Positions 33,726-45,023 of a DNA stretch of 64,000 nucleotides are shown piece by piece. The stretch's first letter is position 1. Each line of letters starts with the position of its first letter. Position numbers and translations under genes: made by a program. The notes under the pieces are model-generated. The model did not search any database. It was not told the DNA's origin and saw only the letters and a list, made by a program, of their open reading frames with translations. This DNA comes from Adenophora triphylla var. japonica (taxonomy: Eukaryota > Streptophyta > Magnoliopsida > Asterales > Campanulaceae), in assembly GCA_022495995.1 (NCBI GenBank), contig JAFEMH010000747.1:248001-312000 (forward strand), read 5' to 3'.

Positions 33726-35195
33726 ATGGTAGGTCTAAATTCCTTGCTCAGTTTCTTTCTTTGTTTGTTTAGTTCATGCGATCGTTGAATTTTCCCCTAA
33801 ACTGTTTATTTCATGTTGTGCATAATTAGGGATTCCGAAAACCAGCTTGGCTAGAAGCTCTTTATGACCAGAAGTTCTTCACAGCATGCTCAATTCATGA
33901 CACTGCAAAGAAGAACGAGAAGAATATTTGCTGTTTGGATTGTTGCATTAGTATTTGCCCACACTGTGTGCAGTTTCACCGCTTCCACAGGCTTCTTCAA
34001 GTTCGTCGTTATGTATATCATGACGTTGTCCGATTGCAAGATTTGGAGAAGCTCATAGATTGTACAAACGTCCAGGTAAACTGAAAGAACAGATTAAAAT
34101 TTAGTGAATAAAAATAATAATTATTATTATTTTGAATCTTTTACTACATTGTGACCATAATTCAATTGCCATTTGACTAACTCTGCATAATTCTATCAGG
34201 CTTACACTATTAATAGCGCCAAAGTGGTGTTCATCAAGAAGAGACCTCAAAACAGGCAGTTCAAAGGGTCGGGAAACTATTGTACTTCTTGTGATAGAAC
34301 CCTCCAAGAACCGTTTATCCATTGCTCTCTCGGCTGCAAGGTAATTCTTATCTCTAACTAGTTTTACACAAAGAATTGACTTGCATAATTTCCATATTAT
34401 TCTTGAAAAAAAAAAACAATTAGCTGCAGTATTTTATGGTAGTCTTACGAAAAGACATGTTTCTTGATCATTTTCCGAGAAGTTATTTACATCATTAACT
34501 CAATTGAGTACCTAAACTACACAATTTAGCATTTGCTGCGAATTTCTGACATTGTCAAGAACCACTTATTTGTTTGCTCTCACTTCTCCAGAGCCTCCAG
34601 CGCAGTAGGTCGTACAGCCGAGATAGCCTCTGAATTACTAACCAAATGACCTGAACTGCCTTTGGGACTTTCTGACATTGTCAAGAACCAGTTATTTGTT
34701 GTTGCTGCTGAATCGCTAACCAAATGACTTGAATTGCCCTTTTTGGACTTTCTGACGATGTCAAGAACCAATTATTTGTTGCTGCTGCTGAATTGCTATA
34801 TACCAAATGATTTGAATTGCCCTTTTTGATTATTGTAGGTGGATTTTGTGCTCAAACATTATATAGATCTCTCTCCATTCTTGAAGACATGCCACTCCTT
34901 ACAACTTGGTCCGGACTTTTTCATCCCTCAAGACACCGGAGATGATGAAATGACCAATGAGACCCCTCATTCAACTGTCGTGGACTATTCTGACGATCCA
35001 ATGAGTTCTTTCTCAGGGTCGTCCTCGGGATCCGAAAACACGAGCATGATGATATACACAGGGTTTGTGAAGAAGAAGAGAAGTGGATTGTATGTATGTG
35101 GAAGATCATCTTCTAACAAGGTTATTTCTGAAGAAGATATGGCTACAAGCATGAGTAGAAGAAAAGGGGTTCCACAAAGATCTCCTATGTGTTAG
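33726..35195 (+). CDS. PLATZ zinc-binding transcription factor
   Basis: A plant AT-rich sequence and zinc-binding protein: these nuclear regulators bind A/T-rich DNA. Four exons give 248 residues: 33726-33728 (ATG alone), 33830-34075, 34200-34340 and 34839-35195. All three introns are GT-AG and in phase, with no stops. The first zinc motif is complete, C21-x2-H24-x11-C36-x2-C39-x4-C44-x2-C47-x3-H51-x2-H54. The second is C111-x2-C114-x10-C125-x3-C129. Both match the family's signatures. The length is normal for the family. The C-terminus is Ser-rich, then basic (KKKRSG, SRRKG). The start codon sits in its own exon, so predictors may miss it. Intron 3 carries a tandem repeat. This is the only host gene here that looks intact. 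Which PLATZ paralogue it is cannot be told. Confidence 0.93.
34544..34830 (+). repeat. Tandem repeats in PLATZ intron 3
   Basis: TCTGACATTGTCAAGAACCA and its variants recur at 34544, 34671 and 34751, each followed by TTATTTGTT, a GCTGCTGAAT block and a CCAAATGA...TGAATTGCC block. The last two units are 80 bp apart. The array ends close to the splice acceptor. Confidence 0.85.
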
Positions 35196-35502
35196 AAAAA
35201 AAATCACCAAATTCTTACCACTTTAGGGTTTCCATTTTTATTTTTTTAAGTTAAATTTCAAATTTTGACTTGACTTGAAGCAAGTACGGTTCTAAGTATT
35301 TAAGTCTAGAAATGAGGTTAAATAATTACTTGGTCGAGGTGTTTTGTCTTAATGGCATCACGTGATTCCCAATTCCAAGTAATTGGTTTATGTACATTTT
35401 TCTTATAGTATAGTGATATTATTATAAACTCAAAAATAATCATCAATTGGAGAGCCTTTCTTGTTGTTCATGTTTTTCATTGATTTTCGCCATATATATT
35501 CA
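35196..35502. other. 3' flank of PLATZ gene
   Basis: AT-rich, presumably the 3' UTR and downstream region. No further feature is recognised. Confidence 0.5.
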
Positions 35503-35664
35503 CTAGTAAAAGCCCGTATCCGATACGTGTTTTTTTTTTATTTATTTAAATTTTTTTTAAAGGGCAAAATGGTAAAGGAATAACTTAGTGAGGGCAAAAT
35601 GGAAAAAAATCCATTTGAAACTATTCATTGTACTGTTCACCCTTGTTGCCATTTTATACTATAG
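35503..35664. mobile_element. Short MITE-like element
   Basis: The ends CTAGTAAAAGCCCGT and, inverted, CTATAGTATAAAATGGC resemble a common plant MITE whose left end reads AGCCCGT(G). The target duplication is unclear. Confidence 0.4.
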
Positions 35665-36426
35665 ATATCTCTATAAAACAAGTTGACTTTCAAAGTGAAG
35701 TGGGGTTATTTTTGACGGAGGGAATATGTTATATAATGAGAGTATGAGACTTTAATAAGTAATTATCGGACGATTTAAGATGTTTAGAACTAAGTCATAT
35801 TTTGTTTCCCTTAGAGGTAGAGATCCCAAACGGTTCCGAACCGGCGGGTCGAACCGGAATCGGACCGGATAAAAACCGGAGGGAAACCGGACCGGACGAA
35901 TCGTGAACCGGCTGAACCGGCGAACCGGCGGTTTTCCGGTCCGGTTAAGGTTCAAGATTTCAAAAACCGGTGAACCGCCGGTTCAGGAACCGGAACCGGA
36001 ACCGGAACCGCCGGTTCACGAACCGGAACCGGAACCGCCAACGGCTAGATGATCTGGTGCGTCCATTTCTTGATCCGACGGTCCATGTTTAATGACCGTT
36101 AAATAACGGTCAGTGACCAAAATGTAAAAAAAAATATTTTTTTAATCGTTTTGGTCCCTAAAACGGTTTTTTTTTTTTTTTGGTCCCTAAAACGTTTTTT
36201 TCTTTTTCTCTCAAACCTATAAATACCCTCCCCCTCCCTTTATTTTTTTCACTACTCTCTCTCAACTCTCAAGTCTCAAAACTCTCAAATTCTCAATTAC
36301 TTACTCTCTTTCTCTCTATTCTATCTCTCAAAGACTCAAATCTCTCTCTCATCTCAATCTCTCAAGTCTCAAACTCTCAAATTACTTACTCTCTTTTTCA
36401 CATAAATTCATCTTTTCACCAAAAAA

Positions 36427-38686
36427 ATGTCTTCATCTCGTGGCGGCCGTGGCGATAAGGGATAGAATGTATCAAGTTCGCATCCATTTTTCCCCCCCGC
36501 CGATGATTCCATTTGGGGCAATCTTAATGTTCAACCTCTACCACAAGAAACGTTTAATTTGAGCGATGATGAAGTTGATACAACATTTCCAATGGGTGAT
36601 CATGGTCATACCGAAGGGAGTAACACTCAAACCACTCAAACCCAAAGTGAAGCGCGAGGGGGTGGTCAAACTCAAATCCGAGGTCGAGGTCGAGGACGAG
36701 GAGGTCGAACCAAGGGAAGGTCGGACATCATGACCGTGCACTTTTCAAAAGTGCCAATTGAAGGTACCAACCAATACACCGTTTCTTGCAACCATTGCCC
36801 TCAAAAATTTGCCTTTACCCATGGAGGTGGTTATGGGACATTTAAAAGACACTTGACGACAAGGCACCCCGATCAAGTTGGAGATGCCCAAGATCAAACA
36901 CAACTACAAGGATTTACGGGATCATCACAAGGTACGTCTTCGCAATTATTTAAATTTGATAATTCAACGTATAGAAAAGAAATGGCAAAATATACCGTGC
37001 TAAAGGATTACCCTTTAATTTTACTAATGATAGATTATGGTCTCATATGGCACAACTTTGTTTAAATCCCGCGGCTAAAGAAATTAATAAAAATACAAGT
37101 ACTCGTGATACTAAAGCTCAATATCTACAAGGAAAATTAACTTTAATTAATACGTTTAAAGATTTACCCCAAAATTGTCAATATGTGCCGATATATGGAG
37201 TGACCATTGGCAAACTCATAGCTATATAGGAATTACATGTCATTGGGTTGATATTAGTTGGAAATTACAAAAACGATTAATTGCATATAAATCTTTTGAT
37301 ACTGTTCATAACGCTCAAAATATTTGTAGTAAAATTGCTAATGTTTTACAAGAATATGGATTAGTTCACAAAATTTTTTCAATTGGATTTGATAATGCCG
37401 CAAATAATACTGCTAGTCTACCATCACTCATTGATATTTGTCAACCATCTATTGGTGGTAAATTTTTTCATGTTAGGTGCATATGTCATATTTTAAATTT
37501 GTGTGTGCAAGATGGTTTAACAACTTTAAAGGAACATGTAGCCCCAATTAAGGAAGTTCTTGCTTATATAATGAGAAATTATAGTGTAACAAAATTGTGG
37601 ATTAGATTTTGTAAAATAAATAATATCCCACCTAAAAGATTTTCCCTAGATGTTCCAAATCAATGGAATTCCACTTATAAAATGTTATCCGAATCTTATG
37701 ATTTTCGTGAACTATTGTGTCAGTTTATTCAACAAATAGAGTATTCAACTATAATATTGCCCCATCAATGGGATATTTGTAATAATTTAAAGAAAATTTT
37801 GAAAGTTTTTAAAGATGCTACCGTACAATTATCCGGTTCTTACTATCCCACTTCACCGTTAGTTATAGAACACGCCGCTAAAATTAGTTACATATTTATG
37901 CATTTTAAAGATGATCAAATTTTAGGTGAATGTATTAACAAGATGAGAACAAAATGGCTTAAATATTTTTTGATCATTCCCCCATTGTTTTTAGTAGCTA
38001 AACTATTAGATCCTAGGATAAGAGAAGATGGTTTAGAACAAATACTAGATTATTATTATAAGAATCTATTTCCCACCGGCTTTGATTTGTTTTTAGATAG
38101 ACCTATCCCAAAGGCAAAAGACGTTGTAATTGAGACTAAAAAAATTGTATATGAACTTTATAGAGAATATTATGATCTTTTTGGTAATATTGTTTATCCT
38201 CCTAGTAGTGAAAATGTAGGTGGTAGTTCTCACGAAGATAGCGATCCCTTTAACTTTATAGATAATTTAATTAGTTCTAGAACTCAAAAACGTCAACGAG
38301 GTGGCTCCACTTATATTGAACTTGAAAATTATTTAACCACTTCTTTTGAGCCTATAGACGATTTTGATATTGCAAAGTGGTGGGCACGAAGGGCAAACAA
38401 CTATCCTATTCTATCATTGATAGCAAAGGAGATCCTAGCCGCTCCCGCCTCAACCGTTGCCGTAGAAGAAGTATTTAGTGTAGGAGGAAATGTCTTATCC
38501 GATCGAAGGTCAAGGTTGTCTCCATATAATTTAGAATATCAAATGTTGCTCGGCGATTGGCATAGAGCCGAACTACGACTTCAAGATAAAAGAAGTAGTT
38601 CCGAGGAGGAGGAGGCATTTGATGAAGATACATCGGGAGCGAAGCCGAATGAACTACGCCGCTCTTTAGACTTTAGATTAGGTTAA
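36427..38686 (+). pseudogene. hAT transposase, near full length
   Basis: It would cut and paste hAT elements in the nucleus. The start ATG at 36427 gives MSSSRGGRGDKG, then a TAG at 36463. The same frame then continues through a Gly/Arg-rich region (36670-36720) and a BED zinc finger (C-x2-C...H-x4-H, CNHCPQKFAFTHGGG near 36790). Frameshifts near 36995-37010 and 37170-37180 break the catalytic domain start. From 37175 a 503-residue frame runs to the end: the RNase H-like core (ICADIWSDHWQ, GFDNAANNTAS), then the hAT dimerisation domain near 38360-38530 (IAKWWARRANNYPILSLIA, AVEEVFSVGGN). One stop and two frameshifts are the only damage seen. Confidence 0.93.
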
Positions 38687-39008
38687 TTAATTGTAATTTT
38701 ATAGATTAGATTATAGATTAGGTTTATTTTTATTTAATTGTAATAGTTAGGTTGAGGTAAAGGCTCCTAAATGTCCCCTCTTATTTATAAAAGGGTAAGG
38801 TTGGTTGTCCCCCTCATTTGTAATTTTATTTTAATTAATAAAATTTAAGGGTACCGTCCCTTTTTCTTTTATATACTTTCGTTTATTTCAAAAAAAGTTA
38901 AGTTTTTATATGACTTTTTTGCAAAAAATTAACTTTTTTGTAAAACTTAACAGAAATTGTTAAGAATTTAACTTGTAATTTTTTTTTTTTTGAAGGATTT
39001 GGACACTT

Positions 39009-39052
39009 GGGCGACCGCCCTAGTCATTTCGGCCCTTCTTGGGCGACCGCCC
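39009..39052 (+). other. Paired GGGCGACCGCCC hairpins, hAT B
   Basis: Two GGGCGACCGCCC copies (39009-39020 and 39041-39052), followed by a T-run, sit about 200 bases before the 3' end, as in hAT A. They could act as a terminator or a structured 3' UTR. Confidence 0.75.
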
Positions 39053-39055
39053 AAA

Positions 39056-39086
<31 letters not shown>

Positions 39087-39255
39087 GAAATTAACCGGTT
39101 TAGAACCGGAACCGGAACCGTACGGCCGGTTCGGAACCGGGACCGGAACCGTGACAAACCGGGCCGGTTTCGGTTCAATGCTTGGTGGAACCGTGAACCG
39201 CCGGTTCGGAACCGGAACCGGCGGTTTGAACCGGATGGGCACCTCTACTTAGAGG

Positions 39256-39729
39256 GCTAGTTAAAGTGTCATTTTTTTAGAGGGTAAATTAATTGCATTT
39301 ATATAAGTCAAAAGATGACACTTCACAAATTAATTGAATGCCTTTATGAATTATAGCTTGTGACGCACAACAACTTATTCAAGTATAATCCGGACACTGT
39401 CCAATACGGGATTAAAAAAATTCTCACGTGAAAAGATTTTGCTTTGAGTACACGTCAAAGGAAAGCATTTGAATTGACAACAAGTGTCCAACCAATCATC
39501 TCAAACATTACAATAAAACAAAATGCAAACAACATACAAAGACTCTCAGCGTGGAGAGAAGGCAATGACTCTCGAATTAGGAAAGAAAATAAGGGCTCTC
39601 GACATATATGAGTGAAATCATAAAACAAAGACTTATAGAATAACAATAAAAGTGATAGTACTGATGCCGCAAGAAAAATGCTTATCAATCTTCCTTCACG
39701 TGGCAGGACTGATCACCTGACTCCTTGAC
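39256..39729. other. Unassigned segment
   Basis: Flank between hAT B and the Tat LTR. I see no gene. Confidence 0.5.
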
Positions 39730-40320
39730 CTGAAATCAGAACCCACGACTAGCCGGATGTGTCTCCGGCTTAGACCCTCGGGCGTGAGAGTAAGTATATG
39801 ATATGAAGAGCAAAAATGTATTGAATAAAGATGATTCAAATGACAAAATTACAGTTACCTTTGCACCGTTGGTAGTGATGATGTATTTATAGTTGATGTA
39901 GGTGGTTTAATGACAGGGCTACATGAGCTCCGAGATTATAGGGACAGTTACATGTAGTGTGAACGTGTCCTGTAACGGCTCCTGATTTGTAGGTAAACAG
40001 TTATGGCCGGATTAATTGCACGTGTGCCTGTAGCCGTTAGGTCGACTCTTACTTTGGCAGGTCGAGGTCGACACTTGTGTTAGGGTCGATCTGACTGTCG
40101 AGTAGAGTTGGATCGTACCCGAAGTATGACTGGGTCATGAGGTCGGACTAAGTTAGGTCGGGACCTAATAGGTCGGACAATGAGCTTAGTCGACTGATAC
40201 ATGAGATGGACCTTGAGCCGTGTAATAATTTGGCCTAGCCCATAGGGAATATGATGGTTGTAACTGCTTGTGGATTGGGCTTTACTCGCTTGGCCCAGCT
40301 AGATACTTTTGGCATGTTCA
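39730..40320 (-). repeat. 3' LTR of the Tat element
   Basis: On the minus strand a TTGGGGGCCAC polypurine tract (40321-40331) is followed by TGAACATGCC, the probable LTR start. A minus-strand TATAAATA lies at 39884-39891. The far end near 39730 is approximate because no partner LTR is available. Confidence 0.55.
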
Positions 40321-40604
40321 GTGGCCCCCAACTTTCGAGTTGACTTTGTCAGGAAGTTAAGGAAATTTTTTGATGAGAATCGTTGCTACTCGCAGGTCGC
40401 TACTCGCTCTGAGGTTGTAGTCGATCATAATGACGTGTCACAATCTGGATCGTCGAATTTTTGAACGGTCAGATCTGGAAGAGCGCCGTTTTCCGCAATG
40501 ATTACTGTTTTGACGTTTGAGAGTCCGTCTTGAAAACTGTTTCCGCCATTAATTAGGAAAATAAATTTTTTGAATCTTTCTTTTCCCTTTCCAATTCCGA
40601 AAAA

Positions 40605-40612
40605 TATATATA
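40605..40612 (+). promoter_or_regulatory. TATA box of the antisense ORF
   Basis: TATATATA lies 193-200 bases upstream of ATG 40805. A leader with a possible GT donor at 40747 (AAG/GTATTC) follows. It would give the antisense ORF its own promoter, separate from the LTR. Confidence 0.5.
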
Positions 40613-40804
40613 GCAGAATCCTTCTTCATTTACAACTTTTACTCTCTCTGATTCCTTGAATTCCGGCGAAAACAACGAAAGGGCAATCGGATAAATCAAA
40701 GCTTTCGTCTCCGTCTGTAATCCTTCTTCACTCGAGCTAATTTAAGGTATTCCTCTTGCGTCTCAATATTAGGGTTTTATTTCCGTAATTTCTCCAATTC
40801 TGCC

Positions 40805-43800
40805 ATGGCTAGGATCTTTAGCACCGAACCTGGAGCTTGGTATGGATACTGTAATGTCAACCGTAGGGTTTATAAACACTTGAACGGAGAGTGGCGAGAG
40901 ATGACTATGGTGGAATGCACTTCGATTTTGACCCATTGGGGCTTGCATTTTACCGAGCTAACTTTGCCTGTAGGAGAGGATTTAGGTGCCCTAGAAACGA
41001 ACGACCCAAGAGTTGTGTCATTTCATCTCTTTCACGAGCTTCTTGACCATTTAGCTGTGTTTTATGTCCAGGATGCCAACAAACCCTCCTTTATTAGAAA
41101 CAGGATTGGATTCCCGGGGGAATCTAGGTCGCCCCTTAGTGTGTCTATTAGGACCCCTGAGACTTCATGTAGAACTGATTCCCCTGTTTCCCCTTCTTCT
41201 TGTACAAATATGGCGACTCAAGGAGAAGCTGATGTCTCTACTTCCTCAAGCCCACGCATAGTTGACGCCTTTGAGACCTCTGTGGTGCCGGGCATAAAAT
41301 GAAAGGGGATACGTGCCCAAGGGACCACTTAGGGGGAAGCAAAACTTTCCTTCTCGCTTGTCCATGATCTATGACTTCTGTGAGGTGGACAGGGAGGAAT
41401 TTGATGTCACTATCTACAGCAAAAGAGATTTCTTTGACCAGTTTAGTGACTACAAGACTGATTCCACTAGAGTTGCCTTCTATTATGGCCAATTTGTGGC
41501 TGGTTTGAGGTTGCCCCTGGACCCCTTCATAAATGAATTCTTAGAGTGTGCCAATGCTCTACCTCTCCAGCTGGGTGCCAACACATGTAGAGTTTTGGTC
41601 TGTTTTGCAATGGTTTGTCATTTCTTAGGTTATGAGCCTTGCATGAGGGTATTTAGAGAATTTTTTGCTGTGAAATTTGATAAGAACCATGGCATAGGCA
41701 CTCCTTCAAAACCACATTCCCCCAAATTGTTCATTAACCTGCCTAGTAAAGCCAGTGGTTGGAACTCTCATGTGATAGTGGTGGAGAGTAGACTAGGTTG
41801 GGAGTTCCCGTTACCCAGTGAGGACACCCAAGTAGTGAAGGAGGAGCACCAATGGAGCCCTATTGGCATGATGATTTGCGTAGGAAGCTAGTTGAGTTGG
41901 TTGCCCATAAACCCATCAGTTGGGAAGCTTTAGGAACCACGAAGAACAACTACATTCAGGCCGGTATGATGCTTGGGAATGATGACGTCGTGCCATTAGT
42001 TCCCATAGTGAGGTGCTTGAGATATCCGGATTGGGTGACCCACGCCTTGGCTAGGTTTGAGAAAGACTGCTCACTTTGCCGGAAGACCCTCAAGTACTGT
42101 AAGGACCATGGGGAGCATGTTGGTGGTATGGGTTTTCTCCCCTTCTCATTATATGCCTGTAGAATTTTTACTCGTCCCTTCACTTCCCCTATGTGAAGCT
42201 TTTATGATTGTGTTCCCACTTGCTTGCTCTTTGTGTTTAACTCTCTGCTTGCTTCTTGTTGATTTTAGTGTTGATCTCGTAGCATGTACATATTCAGCAT
42301 CTGTATAGAATCTTTTAGCTCGTAGTCATGTTGCTCGTATGTAGAACTAGTAGCTCGTACATAGAACTTATCTTTATATGTCGAGCTAACACTTTTTCCT
42401 TTTTGTTTCGTGCAGTTTTAACTCCTGCCCAGGAAGCTAACATGGGGAGAGCAATTGATGTGAGGAAAAGTAAGAAAAGCCACAGAGCTGCCAATGCCAG
42501 GGAGAACCGAGAGACATAAGGAGCTAAGAGGAATGAGCTTCTGAAGTTGGTTGATCAGGATGCCTCCAAATTTATCCCTGCTAAAGAAAACTTGGAAGAG
42601 TTGGAGGAAGAACACGTTGATGGAGGTGGTGCCCAAGTCTCTGAGGAAGCTGGTACTGCTGGAGTTGAGGTGACTGAGCTGAATGTGGAGCCAGTCGAGG
42701 AGGTCGTCAGAGTCAGGACCCGTGGCCAGGCTAAAGCAAAAACTAAAGCTGCCTCCAAGAAAAAGCCTCATGTCATAGCTTTGGATGAGGAGGATGATAA
42801 AGATGATGATGCTCCCCTGAGCAAGAAGATTAAGATTGGCCCGTCTAAGGTGAGCTCGACATCTAACCAAGTCGATGCTAGTGAACCAGTGGAGGTTGAA
42901 GTCAGAAGTCCACATGCCTCTCCTATTCATGTTTCATACGACGAGCTGATTCAGGCTCGGGTTGCTGAGTTGAGTGCGGTGACTCCTTTGACTAGAATCA
43001 ACAGCTTAGCCAGAGAGTACCTTGAGCTGGAGTATGGACAGGCGGTGGTCAGGAGGGGAGCTGACCAAGATCTGATTAGGGAGTTCACCAGCAAACCCTT
43101 GACTCCTGAAGCTTGTCGAGCTAGAGTTGGGCTTGCTTCCTCCGAGGTAACTCTTGCAATTTTTTGAGTTGTTGCTTCGATTTCCCTTGCTTTTACCTTT
43201 TATTTACCTTACTTCTGCTCGATCTAATCTCTTGTTCTTACTCGTCATTTCAGTCTCTTGCTATGATAGACCTGGCTACCACCTACTGGAAGGCTGCTGA
43301 GGAGCAGGAGAAACTGGCCAAGTCTATGTTGGCTCGTAAGAACGAGGAATTGGGGAAGCTGGAGGATGATCAAGCTAAGCTGAAGGAGGACCACACAAAG
43401 TTGAAGGGAGAGTTTGATAAACTGAAGGAGGAGCATTCAGACCTGGACTACTCTTATGACGCTTTGAAGCTTGTCAAGGACAATGAGCTGAAGCTTAAGG
43501 AGGAAGCTTGGAAGAGCTTGGGAGAGGCTAACAGCGAGCTCGCTATTCTCAAGGAAGAGAATAAGAAGATGGCAGCTGATCTTGAACTGGCCAAGCAGCA
43601 GTTGGAGGAGGTTCCAGTCACCTTGGCAAAGAAACAAGAGGAACTGGATGCTGCTCGACATCAATGGGAGATGGATCTGACTAATGCTGTTAAAACTGCC
43701 AAGGAGGAGGCTGTCAAAGCTTATAAGGACAGTGACGAGCTCCACAATCATATTACCAAGCAAGCAAGTTCATTCTGGGATGTAGGTCGAGCTCACATGG

Positions 43801-44210
43801 CTCGACGTATTGTGGTGGATCCTGCCTTCAACAACTCTATTGAGCAGCTAGCCCAGTGGGCTTCAGAGGATCCCTACAACATGGCAGCTCGCCCAGGCCA
43901 TAGCTTAGTGCCTTATAACGATAATGACTTAGCCAACATTGCCAAGGACGACGAGGAAGCAGAAGCTGAAGTTTGGGTCCCTCCTGCAGTAGAACCAGTG
44001 AACTTTGATACGATTTTAGCCGAGCTCGAGGAACCAGATGAGCCAGCTTTCGAAGGTGAAACTCCCCAGTATACCATTTCAGAATCTAGGAAGATTGTAT
44101 ATCGAGATCAGCAAAGGGATGTCTTGGGCGAGCCGGCTGCTGCAAATGATAGTGTTGATGCCGACCCAGCTTCTACCGATGGTCAAGTAGAAGGAACTCC
44201 TTTAGTCTGA
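40805..44210 (+). pseudogene. Tat antisense ORF with gypsy-type PF04195-like domain
   Basis: A multi-exon frame opposite to the element's pol. Exon 1 (about 40805-42192) holds a region like the putative gypsy-type transposon domain (PF04195): FVAGLRLPLDPFINEFLECA near 41500 and CHFLGYEPCMRVFREFF near 41620. It is broken by frameshifts near 41296 and 41850. Exon 2 (42416-43146) is acidic, with a nuclear-localisation-like KAKTKAASKKKPH and one TAA at 42517. The intron 43147-43253 is GT-AG and phase 0. Exon 3 (43254-44210) encodes a long Lys/Glu coiled coil (about 120-150 residues) and an acidic tail. The function of this protein is unknown in the literature I recall. The first intron's phase does not join cleanly, so that boundary is uncertain. 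Confidence 0.65.
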
Positions 44211-44459
44211 ACTTCAAATTTATTGGTTGTGTAAACAGACAAGCTCAAAACACTTTTTATTTTTTTGCTTTCTTGAATGCTTGAATGCCTTGGCCCTGCT
44301 TTTGGGAGGCATAACATTTCGTAGCTTAAGTCTTGGCCCATTTTGGGAGACTTAATTTTATTTAATCGTAGCTGACTTCCTTTTATCGTATGTTTGTATG
44401 CTTTTGATTTCAGCATGTAGGTGTCAACCTAGATATGATAGGACGAATAAGTCAACCTA
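44211..44459. other. 3' flank of antisense ORF
   Basis: No gene is visible. The segment has T-rich stretches after the stop and could hold a polyadenylation site. Confidence 0.45.
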
Positions 44460-44885
44460 AGCCTAGAGTCGACCTGATCTTTAATGATTTAGTCGACCTC
44501 AGACTTGTATAACTTTTTGCAAATGGGATTGACTAAGAGTCGAACCTGTTCAAACTATCAAAGCTGACCAAGGGTCGAGCTCATTAGAACGAAGTCGATC
44601 CTAGGTCGGACTTGTTTTAAGGAGTAAAGCTGATTGAGAATCGAGCTAATTAGAACAGACTGACTAAGAGTCGAGTTTGTTAGAACGAAGTCGACTAAGA
44701 GTCGGACTTGTTTAAATGAATGAAGCTGATTAAGAATCGAGCTTGTTAAAACGAAGCTGACTAAGAGTCGAGCTTGTTAGAATGAAGTAGACTAAGAGTC
44801 GAACTTGTTTAAATGAACGAAGCTGATTAAGAATCGAGCTTGTTAAAATGAAGCTGACTAAGAGTCGAGCTTGTTAGAACGAAGT
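44460..44885. repeat. GACTAAGAGTCGA degenerate tandem repeats
   Basis: GACTAAGAGTCGA(A/G)C(T)TGTT with spacers GAACGAAGCT recurs roughly every 30-40 bases, about ten times, alternating GACTAAGAGTCG and GATTAAGAATCG forms. It is contiguous, between the antisense ORF and integrase. Confidence 0.85.
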
Positions 44886-45023
44886 GTAACACAATGTTTG
44901 GTCGAACAAAGGTGGGATTTTTATTGAAGTAGGGAAACGTTTACATCAATGGAAAGCTAGAACTATGACAAATTTCAATCTTAGGAACTGTAATAACCTT
45001 GAACTGAGCTATAGATCTGAACT

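Larger units (their letters stand above)
35818..39247 (+). mobile_element. hAT element B, full length
   Basis: A 3,430-bp element flanked by a perfect 8-bp duplication CTTAGAGG (35810-35817 and 39248-39255). Ends are TAGAGATCCCAAACGG and, inverted, TAGAGGTGCCCATCCGG. Dense CCGGAACC/GGTTCC subterminal arrays occupy about 35828-36030 and 39090-39235. It encodes a complete but broken transposase. A T-run of about 30 bases at 39058-39086 follows paired hairpins near the 3' end. The related element A is at 28755-30933. Confidence 0.95.

Noticed and set aside
39007..39252. Plus- and minus-strand frames over the hAT B end
   Set aside because: They are translations of the T-run and the GGTTCC array, not genes.
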